Shown in pieces: positions 9,623 to 19,763 of a stretch of DNA of 22,707 bases. Every line of letters starts with the position of its first letter. Position 1 is the first letter of the stretch. The DNA lies in the NCBI RefSeq assembly GCF_000003605.2, contig NW_003122415.1, forward strand, positions 189,998 to 212,704, in the 5' to 3' direction. Position numbers and translations under genes: made by a program. Below the pieces are notes generated by a model, which was given only the letters and a program-made list of their open reading frames with translations, did not search any database and was not told the origin of the DNA. The DNA is from Saccoglossus kowalevskii. Its lineage: Eukaryota > Hemichordata > Enteropneusta > Harrimaniidae.

Positions 9623-10031
9623 TTGTTGGAAGTGAAAAAAATATTCAATGTAATGACAAAAATTGTAAAATTCTGTTGAATTTCTTTTGTAAATAAAAGT
9701 ATACTAGCAATTTTCTATTAATGGTTTATTCAAGTGGGCAAAATATAATGTACAGAAAGATTGCCCGTATACACTGAAAAGTAAGCAACCGACAGCTTGT
9801 ATAAAAGGGGGGCTGTGATTGGCTGTTACTTACGCGAGATTTGAACGGGTCTTACATAGGCGACGGATCAGATGTAGATAGGGCGGAATTAAAAAAAAAC
9901 TCAAAATCAAAGTAAAATAATAAAATAAAAAGGCATTAATAACAAATATAATAAAACATAAAGTTAAAATGAGTTTATAGCCCAAATAATTAAAGCCCGT
10001 CAGACTTTAATCAGATTGCTTCAGATAGTAC

Positions 10032-11100
10032 TTTATTCAAGAAATTGATCACATGTCAGTATTTTTAATAACCATATAATATGGACATGTGACCTCATTA
10101 AAGACCTCGTTAAAGATGCATAACAATCATATCTTACACCATTCTATATATAGATGTTCAATCAGTGCTCTACTTTATTTAGTATCGTTTGCCGTGATGT
10201 AGTGGCTACATGTGTCCATTGTCATAACTAAAGAAGCTCAAAACCCAAAAACTGTTTACCAACTCCCCACTCTTACTAACATTACTCTTAACTAGCGGTA
10301 TTCATAATTATGGGAAACAGGAATTAGAAATTGGTGAAGTTCATTAAAGTAGACAAGCATGTTCTAGTGTGTACGATAACAATAATAAACTCTAAAATGT
10401 AATCCAAGTAATTTAATAATATCGAAATTGCAATGTCTATGTAATGTCTATATTAGGACAGTCTATTACACCTTTGTTTCCAGTTCTGCTGCTCATTACT
10501 TGTTAGCTACAACAATAAAGTCTGTATCCAAGCTCGATGTTTTGAAATGTGCTGAGATGTTCTTTTTGGGCATCCGGTGTTGATTAGGAATTATCTGTTA
10601 TGTCTATTGGTTGTTCATTCTGACCTGGTAACATTTTCTGCTAGTTGAACATCTGACGACTTGTTATTGGTGGATGAATATGGTCGAACGATGATTACTC
10701 TCTATGCTTATTTGTTCATCATTCGCCTGTTGTGATTAATGGTTTGTCCACGGTTGGTTGTAACAACTTCTTTGTGTCGAGTATTTCGAGTCAACATCTG
10801 CTGGTGTCCAATCTTTGCTGTCAAGGCTGATTTTGATTCTGACTGACTCCTTATATTTGTCAGTAATTTGTACAAAGATCTTATTTTTCGTAAGCGTATA
10901 AAGCATTTTCCACATTAAATGTCATAATTCTTACGCAATTTTGATTCTTAAACACAAATTATATAAAATGTAATTAAGAATTTACTTTCATTTTATTTCT
11001 TGTAAAATGTTTTTTTTTATTATTTCCTGTAACTTGTACCAGCTATTCCCCTTGCCACCTGCCTCTAACATGGCTTAAGAAGTAACAATAACAACGAGAT
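10032..11100. other. Non-coding stretch with the first copy of a direct repeat
   Basis: No coding region seen. The start (10070-10125) resembles the 129-bp repeat of 2650-3000 in having ATGGACATGTGACCTCATTAA and ATGCATAAC. 10369-10466 is the first copy of a direct repeat whose second copy is at 11101-11212. An AATAAAGTC at 10513 could be a poly(A) signal. Confidence 0.45.
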
Positions 11101-11212
11101 TGTATACGATAACAATAATAAACTCAAGATGGCGCTGCCCAATGTAAGTCCAAGCAACTCAATAATATTGGAATAGTAATGTCAATGTAATGTCTATATT
11201 AGGGCAGCATAT
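10369..11212 (+). repeat. Direct repeat pair about 735 bp apart
   Basis: The copy at 10369-10466 and the copy at 11101-11212 share ACGATAACAATAATAAACTC, then AATAATAT.G.AAT, then ATGTAATGTCTATATTAGG. The second has about 13 extra bases around GATGGCGCTGCCC. I see no LTR-style TG...CA ends, primer-binding site or gag/pol coding between them, so their origin is unclear. Confidence 0.65.
11129..11143 (+). other. Candidate tiny first coding exon (MALPN) with YY1-like start
   Basis: CAAGATGGCGCTG matches the YY1-type motif often found over animal start codons. The five codons end at a perfect donor, AAT|GTAAGT (11144). It is phase 0, which would join in frame to the acceptor at 15012. The motif lies in the 13 bases absent from the paired repeat copy. 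It could be chance. Confidence 0.2.
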
Positions 11213-12095
11213 CACACTAGATATTGTGCCAACATTGTAGAGGAAGAACTGAAAATGAGAGTATAAGACTAATGATCGTGTCGTATGTGGCGAGTTTTCA
11301 TGGTACATGGTTGTGAATGGAGTTATGAATGAATGAATGGATGATGATTGTGAGATATTCCATTGAACATAAAGATCATCTCACTAAATGAAAGTGTATG
11401 TAGATGTAAATATGGAAAATCACTTGTCAACAAACATCGCAACACTAACTGAGAAAAGAAACGTGTAATAAAATGGAACTGAAAAATAACAACAAATCCT
11501 TACCTTGCTGAAAACTGCATTTGGCCTCAATGCAATGACACACCGATACATTATGGAATACGGAAAAGGGTCCAGAAGCGTATGCATTGCGTACAGAATG
11601 TGCTAATAACTTTAACGAGGTTAAGATGTAGACATATCTCATGAATATTATTTGAAATTGCAATTAATCACGTATATTCGGTCTGACCCTACTCTGTCGA
11701 TTGAGTTATTTAAAGACTGTACACGCTTTCTAACATGCTAAACTGGTCTTTGCTTTTTACACCGTTCGCAGGCATGAGCGTTGACAAGCTTAAGTTGGTT
11801 CCGATTGTATACAGCGCAAACAGTGGCTGTTCCAGTCTTCATGGCGTCAATTTACATTAAAGTTGTATTGTCTCCAAAATATTATAGAAATGTATTGATG
11901 TGCTTATTTCAATGGCCTATGTTAAAATCTTCCCACCTAAGTTGAAAGCGTGAAAATTTCGCTTTATTTCTCGCTCCTTCTTCCGAAAATTTCCGACCGT
12001 ATCCGGACATTTGTTTATGGTTCCACATTCAACAGCTTAGGGAGCTTCATTATACAGTTGCCCGGGACACGGATTTGTGTAGCAGACGATAAGAT
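11213..12095. other. Non-coding stretch, possible upstream region of a promoter
   Basis: No gene is supported; minus-strand 11445-11663 has no recognisable features. Sequence nearer 11940-12095 is less AT-rich, with several CG dinucleotides and a CCCGGGACACGG stretch, and leads to the candidate first exon at 12096. Confidence 0.4.
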
Positions 12096-12116
12096 ATGGC
12101 TTCCGTAAAACAGTTG
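12096..12116 (+). other. Candidate first coding exon (MASVKQL)
   Basis: ATG at 12096 with G at +4 opens seven codons that end at a consensus donor, TTG|GTAAGT (12117). The donor is phase 0. The next good plus-strand acceptor that keeps frame is at 15010-15011, giving MASVKQL-SSCN-MARNNT ahead of the glycosyltransferase domain. This is an inference: the intron would be about 2.9 kb and hold two MITEs. Otherwise it is the first exon of an unrecognised gene or a coincidence. Confidence 0.3.
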
Positions 12117-12204
12117 GTAAGTTTCCGTTCTGTTAACATGTTTTCTCGACGAAATTGTAGTTTGATTTAACTGTTCATTATATTAATCGGCAGTACACTA
12201 AGCA

Positions 12205-12230
12205 GCATTGCATCATGGGATTTATAGTCT
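12205..12230 (-). promoter_or_regulatory. ZNF143/THAP11 (SBS-type) binding site candidate
   Basis: On the minus strand this reads AGACTATAAATCCCATGATG followed by CAATGC, close to the known SBS consensus ACTACAA.TCCCA..ATGC. Such sites lie in core promoters of many animal genes. This one is 90 bp past the candidate first exon at 12096-12116 and next to a 14-bp palindrome (12225-12238). Confidence 0.4.
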
Positions 12231-12238
12231 CGAGACTA

Positions 12239-13420
12239 AAAATGACTTAGGCTCTGAGCATCATTTTTCGCAAGAAAGAAAATGCGATTTTACGCGAACG
12301 CCGCGCTTGTTTTAATTGGTTGATGTAGCAAATTGACACATTTTCAAAGGCCTTCAAATTAAAATAAGAGACAATACAACTTTAAGTAGCTCAAAATTTA
12401 ATAATATTCAACAGTTCAACAGGTGTAGTGTAGTGTAGTGGTCGTGGCTGGTTTAAATTATTAGTGCTGCAGTGACCGTTCGTTGGTAATGGAAATGCAG
12501 TATACACAGCTTGATGGTAATTGTAACGGTGGTGGTAACTTTGAAAAACTAGCTTGTATAGATGTGGTCCAATGTAAACCGGAAGTGTAAATTCCACTCC
12601 ACACTATGCTCACACAACTCATTAGTTTCAATTACAGTTTCAGACATAATAATTAGTTTAATTACTTTCTTAATTGGGAATTGTATTTTCTGCTTTATCA
12701 CATTTTGATGATATACTGCACTGTGAGATATAGTTACAATACAATACACATTCATAATATTAGGTTAATAATCAGCTGCAACATGTCAGGCGTCATTTGT
12801 ATATTTAGTCCCAAGGAATAAAAGTACTAGTAGTCTATTAATAATTAGTACGTCCTCGTCTGCCTAAAACTTGAATACATACCTGTATGTTAATTATTCA
12901 TGCCTAACACAATGACTTTACAAAGTCACGCCAGGTTGCCGGATCTTTCTTGTTATTATAGTAGTAGTATACTGTAACAGTATTATAAAGTTGGCCCATA
13001 TATTATGCAGAGATCTCGTCACGGAAACGCTTGCGACCAGGACGCGTCCTGCCAGTCGTGGATTAGAATTTGCAAACAACGGACCTAGTAACACGATTTG
13101 GTAGCGGCTTATAAACAATACTAGTCAATTTTATAAAATTAGCATCTGTTTGTTTGTTAGTAAATATTTACTGACGATACACAAAGTCTTTAAATTAGTT
13201 GCGTTCACGCAAAGCTTCTTAGCACGGGCTAAGATATTATGCACGTGATCAAATATATGTAACTTTCTCATTTCCAAATGGCAACCGAGCTCAGAGGTAA
13301 CAAAGACGCATAATTAGAAGAATAAAATGTTCAAATCTAAAAAACGAAAAGTTAATTAGTATACAAATCTGAAGTTTTAGAGGAATGTTGCTTTGTCCCA
13401 TGTTCGTATAACGACTCAAT
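12239..13420. other. Non-coding stretch
   Basis: No gene is supported. Short features are a GTGTA run near 12424-12440 and a 14-bp perfect palindrome, CAGGACGCGTCCTG, at 13038-13051. Open frames on the minus strand (12391-12755, 12918-13118) look random. Confidence 0.5.
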
Positions 13421-13622
13421 AGACGACTTTCCCGGAAATAGCAAGATTTGGGGTGCAAAAATTCTCTTGCTTTGTCAGGCTGAAAAAAAACATATCAGTT
13501 TGCTGATAGTCGATAGAAGAGAATTTTTATTTCTGTGACTCAGAAGCACAATATCACGCGTGCAAATTTACGTTACACCCAAAACGACATGTGCGCATCT
13601 TCGATTTTCAGGAAAGTCGTCT
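13421..13622. mobile_element. Fold-back MITE with nested inverted repeats, about 202 bp
   Basis: The left end AGACGACTTTCCCGGAAAT (13421-13439) continues to AGCAAGATTTGGGGTG. The right end, read in reverse complement from 13622, is AGACGACTTTCCTGAAAATC then GAAGAT. Inside is a second exact pair, AAAAATTCTCTT and AAGAGAATTTTT, so the element can fold into a nested hairpin. No protein is encoded, and target duplication is not clear. Confidence 0.6.
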
Positions 13623-13715
13623 TAGTCTAAATGCACTAAACGACTGAATGCGCCTCTCGTTGTTGCACATTCGATAATGTAGAACAACATATACATCGGC
13701 GTGTGCTCATGCAAA

Positions 13716-14012
13716 AAACGATGGTCGTCGCGCCACGCATGCGAGATACATGTATGATTCTCATAGAAACAAAGATGGCGATTTTGACTGTTGCTCAGAC
13801 TAAAGAGTACAAACTGACGGCACCTAGCTTTAACATGGTAATTTCTTTGGTGATTGAAAGGTATCCAAGGAGTCATCGACAGTACTAAGTGCACGTCGCG
13901 CCCTGGTAAAATCTCGTACTTGTGATTTTCATCAGAGCATTGAATTGTGGGAAAATCAATGTTTATCAACACAAGTGTCGCACATGCACGGCGCGACGAC
14001 CACCGCCATTTG
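13716..14012. mobile_element. MITE, second copy of the 5061-5283 family, about 297 bp
   Basis: Left end ACGATGGTCGTCGCGCCACG with CATGCGAGAT. Right end (13978-14010) TCGCACATGCACGGCGCGAC with GACCACCGCCAT. The interior shares ACAAAGATG, GAGTACAAACTGA, TAATTTCTTTGGTGA and AAGG.GTCAT with the first copy. It is longer by about 70 bases near the right end. TTAA is not kept on either side (the right side reads TTTGA). Open frames crossing it on both strands are artefacts. Confidence 0.65.
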
Positions 14013-15011
14013 AGATTCATTACAGTAAATATCAGCGACGAAGTTGTGGAAATAATAGCAAACATGGCAAAATGTCCGACACTACAAACAATGCCATTTA
14101 TTCATATGTCTCCTAATAGTGCATGGTCAGTAATATTATAACGGAGCACGATATTAGGCAGCATTGTGGGTGGATTATAGACCCTATAATTCACATCGGA
14201 ATCGAACGATAACACTGCCACAAAGTTCAATCGAAACTACATACTTCTGTTATCTTATGACACAGAGCTATACATAGAATATGATATCATTCGATAATTT
14301 CCAGGTACCTTATTACATAGGACATTGTTCATTTAGTTTACAGAAGAGAATGGCAGTTCTTGACTTCGGGTCAAATAGCTAGGTGAGTAACCATTTCAAC
14401 ATTATGTTCATTATATTTAAACATTACGGTCATACAGACTGAAGTCCTGGGAGTGGCTTTCATTCTAAAACTGGCTGACATAATTCTCAAAAAAGCACTC
14501 TGTTAATTTGAGGGATATGTTCACTTAATGCTGTCGTAAAAAGTGCAATCATATTAGTATAGACTCAAATACAGGGGCATATGTTTGTTCGTTCATTGCT
14601 GTTCGTTCGTCTTAGCAAATCCTAACGAATCATGTAGTGTTTAGATAATGTATTGGATTGATCCGTGAAGTTACCTTGTTACACAGCTATGCTGGTTATA
14701 ACACGTCGCTAGGCCCTTTGATCCCTTCTTTGATAAATGTATTGATTTGTAATTGGGTCAAGTTATATTGTATTTAAGGGGGGTAGTTACATACATTTAT
14801 TGTTTAGAGAAATCCTGGTATTTTCTGTATACATCGAGGATGAGGGTGAAGGAATAATGGATTGTATGATACAGTCAGCAACACTAAAATAATTGCAAAG
14901 AAGGTTAAGGTTCATAAATTGTTTTCTCTGTCAATTGTTACATATGCAATGTTAACCTTTGATACTATGTTAGTTATTATTTGACCAAATTATTTTGTTC
15001 TTTAATTTTAG
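14013..15011. other. Non-coding upstream region of the glycosyltransferase gene
   Basis: A possible untranslated exon lies at 14344-14382, between an acceptor-like TTTAGTTTACAG and the donor CTAG|GTGAGT. It contains ATG then stop after ten codons, so it cannot continue the phase-0 frame. GCAGCATTGTGGGTGGATTA at 14160-14179 loosely resembles the ZNF143-like site at 12205. The end (14990-15011) is a pyrimidine-rich acceptor, TTCTTTAATTTTAG. Confidence 0.4.
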
Positions 15012-15023
15012 AGTTCGTGTAAC

Positions 15024-16462
15024 ATGGCAAGGAATAACACGTAAGTATAGTAATATTGTTACAGTATCAGATTTCATGAATGTTCTAGGCACACATTGCT
15101 CTTCCATAGAACATCAAGTGCATTGACTATTTCACTCTAAACCAAACAATGTATAATTCTATAAACAGCGTTCGCGTCAAATTATTAATTTTCATTATTG
15201 TAATTGCCAATATCATCATTTGTTTATTGTTGTATTTTTTCCGTAGTGTCTTACTGGTTAATGATGAATGGGGAACTGCAAAGGGAGGCATTTCTACAAT
15301 ACATCGTCAGACTGCAAGATTGATTAAAGAAGCATCATATGAAGTATACGCACTAACCTTAAGCGCAAACAAAGAAGATAGAGACGATGCATTAGGGCGT
15401 GGTATACACCTTATTGAGCCACGAAACAGTGAAGCCCTTGGGAACAAGAAACCAGACTTAGATTGGTTCGTCAAGCACCGCGACTATTTCCCAGATCTTT
15501 GTGATAACATCACGAATATACATGCAATTGTGGGACATCTTCCGATTACAGGTGTTGCTGCCGGGCTTTTGAGAAAAGAGGTTTTCCCTTCAGCGAAGCT
15601 AATTCTGTTCAACCATGTTATTCCTGAAGATATTGAAGTCCATAAAAAGAATTGGACCGCAGAAAGGGTACAAGAAAGAGAAAACGAAATGTTTAAAGCA
15701 GCCAGTACTGCAGATGTGGTATTCTCTGTTGGTCCTCGCATGTTCAAGCATTTTAAAAACAAATATAGAGCACACCAACAGGTTATACACAAGTTGTTTC
15801 TTCCCAAACCAGATGAAAAGTTCTTTGATGTTCAAATTCAGAAACCGGAAGAAGAAGATAAAATACAAGTAATCACATTCGGTCGCATTCTTGGAGTGGA
15901 GAGGTTGAAAGGTTATGACCTGGTCACTGAAGCACTTAGCAAAGTTGTTGACCATTTCTATGAATCCGATGACGAAGTGCCTGTCTGGAACATTCGTGGG
16001 GTTCCAAAGGAAGAGCATCATAAAACCATGGACTTTCTGCGCACTTTCATCAAATCTGACCAACTCCAAATCAACTTATATCCATATGGATCTCAAGATG
16101 AGATTCGAAAAGATCTTCAACAAAGTCATCTCTGTGTTATGGCTTCTCGAAGTGAACCATTTGGATTGGTTGGAATGGAAGCCATAGCAACTGGCCTACC
16201 TGTCTTGGTTACTAAGAATTCTGGTCTAGCCGACTACTTGAAAACACACTTTCCTGATGAAGCTGAACATATGATTGTTGATGTTGGCAAAACTAACACT
16301 TCAGCCGAAATAGACATAGACACGTGGAACAATGCCATACGGGGAGTACTGCGGAAATATGATCTCGCTTTCACAAGAGCACAGAGGTTAAAAAAATGTC
16401 TTATGACCTGTACAGCAGCCAAAGAATCTCACGATGAATTTATACAGTTCTGTGTAAGGTAG
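15024..16462 (+). CDS. Glycosyltransferase family 4 (GT-B fold) protein, two coding exons
   Basis: Proposed model: exon 15012-15040 with ATG at 15024 (MARNNT), intron 15041-15246 (AC|GTAAGT ... TTTTTTCCGTAG|T) and exon 15247-16462, giving 410 residues. The join is in frame and runs straight into VLLVNDEWGTAKGGIST, the first strand and GG loop of the N-terminal Rossmann domain. The C-terminal domain shows FGRI...RLKGYDL (from G218; donor phosphate contacts) and the GT4 signature E309-PFGLVGM-E317 (E-x7-E), then GLPVLVT. It should transfer a sugar from a nucleotide-sugar donor; the acceptor is unknown. Reading without splicing gives 437 residues starting at 15149 with a membrane-like LLIFIIVIANIIICLLLYF. 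That segment is the pyrimidine-rich intron end and probably not real, which makes the protein cytosolic. From recall, similar GT4 domains in lancelets, molluscs and corals can stand alone or join NACHT/TPR proteins. A poly(A) signal AATAAA is at 16710. Confidence 0.85.
15041..15246 (+). other. Intron hidden inside the long open frame of the glycosyltransferase
   Basis: The donor GTAAGTATAG follows AATAACAC at 15040. The acceptor is a long T-rich tract ending TTTTTTCCGTAG at 15246. Both sites are strong, and splicing keeps frame (phase 2). From 15149 on, the intron happens to be open in the same frame as exon 2. Confidence 0.75.
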
Positions 16463-16529
16463 CAAGGATCTAACAAGTGATCTAACAAGTCAGTAACTGT
16501 GGGGAAAAGATTATTTGACAATCATACAT

Positions 16530-16622
16530 AGCAGTACCGTATTCCCTCTATTAGAAGCACATGCACTTACGTATTTGGCAAACGTGCGCTCCTATTGGAG
16601 GTCAAATTTATCGTATTTCAGG
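16530..16622. mobile_element. Short fold-back element in the glycosyltransferase 3' UTR
   Basis: The left end GCAGTACCGTATTCCC with CTCTATTAGAAGCACATGC and the right end GTGCGCTCCTATTGGAG then TTTATCGTATTTC are imperfect inverted copies. The left end resembles GCAGTACTGTAAAATC with TGTATTAGAAGTCACAT at 20899-20931, so both may belong to one family. It lies between the stop codon (16462) and the AATAAA at 16710, so it should be transcribed. Confidence 0.5.
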
Positions 16623-16709
16623 AACTGAATGTTAATGTTTGTTTTTGTTTTACTTTACTCTATGGTGTTTCCCTTCAGTCAGGTACGTTTAAACTTGAAA
16701 TTAAATTAA

Positions 16710-16715
16710 AATAAA
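16710..16715 (+). terminator. Poly(A) signal of the glycosyltransferase gene
   Basis: AATAAA 248 bases after the stop codon, the first canonical hexamer downstream. Confidence 0.55.
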
Positions 16716-19463
16716 GACCAGTAGTGTTAACTGTCATCGCAAGAAATATTTATGTTTGTTGGTAGCGAGAAATACGCGTGTCTCTGCTTGCAAACGAACC
16801 TGTCGTCTGGTGTTTAGGCATTCGACATCTGACGACAGGTGACACGTGTCAGGTGACATTCCATAAAATTAAAATATCTTCCCGGGATTGCTGTAAAATA
16901 CATTTCCAGTGAAATGTGTAAACAGTGTAATTTCCGTATATTTATGTAATTTTCATGTTCCAATATACAATTTACTCTAACATTAAAAGACGTATGTACG
17001 GTATTAGCCCTGATCCAACATAAAGCAGTGCAGTTCTTGCTGACAGTTTTCAAACTAATGTTCAGAATAGATTGCAGTGTATGACAATAGGCTGAATATG
17101 TGACTCGCATAATGACAATTATTCAAATTATTTCTGACATGTTAGTCCTATGCCTCATCATATTAAAACACAAAAACCTCCTCAATAAATCTTGAAATAA
17201 GCTGGATAAGAATATAACATCAACCGAATGAAATGAAATAAATGCGTTGTTTTTAATAGAAATAGCTGATGGGATACACATGTGGGAAATAATGTGAAGG
17301 ATTATATAGATGACTGTTCAGGCAAAATACACGAAGCAATAGTCTACTATAAACATCGATTGTTATGCAAACAATACAATGTCTTGGTGGCAGTGTTTGG
17401 GAACTAAGTTCAGATGATATATATATAAACAAAATACAATATAGTATAATACCAGAACATAGCTTCTAAAAATGGAGTATACTGTGTCAATGGTTGCCAT
17501 AATTAATAATGACTTATTTAAAAATATTATTTGACCAACCAACCAATTTAATATTATCTCGATTCTCGGTTTAAATATATACATTGTATGGACATCAATG
17601 CCAGAGTGGAGCTAACAACACCAGTGAAAACACAATTTTGAGATTTCGTCTTACGTTTGGAAGTTTTCTTTCATGTACAATTCACTTGGTTGCTGTAAAA
17701 ATTAAACTTATATTGCTGAATATTGGTATATGTTTAATGTTGTTGATTGTGTAAGAGAAATGGATGTTTGGTATATGTTATTTCATACATATGACAAAAA
17801 CCTTGACTCAGTAAACCCAAATAATAATGCCACTATGTAAGCAGTATAACGTAAAAGACGTGTGCTACATTGCATATTTTTGTTGGTGACAGGCATAGTC
17901 TAGATTATTCGGTGTTATTCTTAGCTCCATTGTTTGTTCCACTTATTTTATCTGATCATTCATTTCGTTCGTTTTATCCATTTATTCATTTTATTGATTT
18001 GATTCATTCGTTTTATTTAGCCATTCATTTATTTGATTCATTCTCTCTTTCTTTTTATTTATTCTTTCATTCATTAGTTGTATTGTTTTGATACATTGAT
18101 TTGATTCATTCGTTTATATCATTAATTGTCCATTCGTAGATCCAACGATTCATTCATCGAGCCATCATATACTCAAAAAACAAATACAAACCTGTGACAT
18201 ATTGGTAAAATCATACATAAAACCTGAAACAGAATCCTAGTTGGTGGCTTGGTATGTCTGCGCGATCCAGCTGGTGGTGAGTGATCTTTGTGGTTCGTAG
18301 TCCCATGCCTAATGCATTTACTTAGTTGTCAGTGTCTGGTTTAAATTACAATACACAGACTATAAATGACCAATAAACAAATAAAAGTTCAAGCTAAAAT
18401 TATAATAACAAAATGTTACATTGAAGATTTGTATGTCATTTTCTCATAATATACATTTCTAACTGCATTACAGGTAGAGATTATGGGGTCTATACTGTAA
18501 AATAAGGGTAGGATTTTGATGTATAAAATGATTACAATATCTCACATACACATAATGTTTCATAATGGAAATAAGGGCTAATAACTCTCTGTACCCTAAC
18601 ATCTTTAATCTTAACGGGATATTGAACTGAACACACAACTCTGTGAGTGTAAATTGCTATATGAAACGATATGTAGAGGTCAATAAAATCAATAGATCGT
18701 ATCGCATATACACAGGGGTGAACAAACCCGTGTTTGTATTTATTAACCCAACTGTTCCCATTTGTGACCAGACTTATTTAATTTCAAGTGAATTGACTCG
18801 GCAGGTAGCATTTCCAATTTTATTGTTATCCATTTTTTATCAGGCATGCCTCGGTCGGTTTTATTCAAACTCAAATATTCTACCCGTTTTTCAGATACAC
18901 TTTTACCGATTGTGTTTAAATTTGGTATTTTGTTCGTTTCAGTTAATATGTTATCAACATTTCCGCAGCCATGCTGTGTCGATTTAACTCAAACTCGGAA
19001 TGAACATCACTCACGGTGGCTTACTCAGTTTTTTTTTAATTTTATTCGAAATGGTCGACTGGTGGCCATGGTAATTTTCATGTGTTCTAGACATTTAAAC
19101 TGTTTTCTTTACACATGGTGGGTTACTGATGAACGTTATTTATTATCGCGATTTCATTTCATGCAGGGACACTGATTTTGTTTCGCAATATACTTATGAT
19201 TTTCAGACAAAGTAACAGGTTTATAAAATTAACTCAATGTTGTCCATATTTGGCCTCAACATCGAATATAAATTGGGTATAAATTATTGTAGAATATGTG
19301 TACGATTTAGGACCTTTATTAGTGAAATTCTCCTGTATGTATGCAAAACATTTATTTTTGTATGAAGAACAGGGAAATTGCTGGTTGCAAAACTGCTGGT
19401 TGGGTTACCTTTTCGTTAACAGCATGTGTACTTGGTATGACTGGATACCAGGTTAATTTAAAT
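16716..19463. other. Long non-coding stretch
   Basis: No gene is supported. Features seen: CCTGTCGTC and GACGACAGG (16799-16839) form a 9-bp stem, followed directly by the palindrome TGACACGTGTCA (16840-16851) with an E-box core. 17935-18160 is a loose ATTC/ATTT-rich simple-sequence patch that explains the open frame there. Around 18841 and 18966 a weak direct repeat (CAGGCATGC / CAGCCATGC, each followed by TCAAACTC) suggests a decayed 125-bp tandem. Open frames at 18643-19175 show no family likeness. Confidence 0.5.
17935..18160. repeat. Low-complexity (ATTC/ATTT) patch
   Basis: Repeated TTCATT, TTTATT and GATTCATTCG words without a fixed period, all T-rich on the plus strand. It is degenerate simple-sequence DNA. 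Confidence 0.7.
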
Positions 19464-19470
19464 GTAACAC

Positions 19471-19763
19471 CACAGGGGCCCAGGAACTATTATCAGCTAT
19501 TATGAGCGCGGGGGGAGGGGGTATCGGCTGTAGTTTTGTTGATTTATTCTGCAGATATAGGTAAAATATAGGTAAGGCTTTGGCGTAATTTGAAAGAGCA
19601 ACTATTATTCTTCAACCTGGTATTATTTATAGAGTTTAAATAATATGAGCTGGCTGGAGCCTTCATCCCTTGTCTATTTCTTACACTAGATACCAGCCAA
19701 TATCCCCCCCCCCCCTGCTCATAAGGAGTGCGTACAGTTGATCATTGTTTCTGGGCTCCCGTG
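19471..19763. mobile_element. hAT-like MITE, 293 bp, with 7-bp target duplication
   Basis: The left arm (19471-19535) starts CACAGGGGCCCAGGAAC and includes TTATGAGCGCGGGGGG and GGTATCGGCTG. The right arm (19693-19763) is its inverted copy with CCAGCCAATATCC, a C-run, TGCTCATAA and GTTTCTGGGCTCCCGTG. GTAACAC stands directly outside both ends (19464-19470 and 19764-19770), a near 8-bp duplication as made by hAT elements, and the CA.GGG terminus also fits hAT. No transposase is present, so it depends on another element. Confidence 0.75.

Larger units (their letters stand above)
7202..10031. mobile_element. DNA transposon with terminal inverted repeats of roughly 235-270 bp (PIF/Harbinger-IS5-like)
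   Basis: The left arm (7202-7470) and right arm (about 9799-10031) are inverted copies of one another. Shared blocks, read inward, include AATCTGATTAAA.TCTGA, CGGGCTTTAATTATTT.GGC, TTATTAA.TGCCTTT.TATTT, ACTTTGATTTTGA, CCGCCCTA, GCCTATGTA and an inner CC(T/C)CCTTTTATA. The arms differ by small indels, for example 8 extra bases near 7236 on the left. Between them lies a minus-strand DDE_Tnp_4 transposase and about 1.1 kb without an obvious protein. Direct flanks TTATCAAGA (7193-7201) and TTATTCAAGA (10033-10042) could be an imperfect target duplication. If so, it is longer than the 3 bp usual for Harbinger, so the exact ends and superfamily stay open. Both TIRs carry a TATAAAAGG box facing outward. 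Confidence 0.75.

Noticed and set aside
13622-14065. 147-codon minus-strand open frame
   Set aside because: It spans the MITE at 13716-14012 and its terminal repeats, with no protein-family likeness or splice context.
15484-16422. Several open frames of 60-156 codons on both strands over the glycosyltransferase
   Set aside because: They are shadows of the clear GT4 coding frame.
18643-19175. Overlapping plus-strand frames of 114 and 109 codons
   Set aside because: They are cysteine- and phenylalanine-rich random-looking translations over AT-rich DNA with a weak direct repeat; no start context or splice support.
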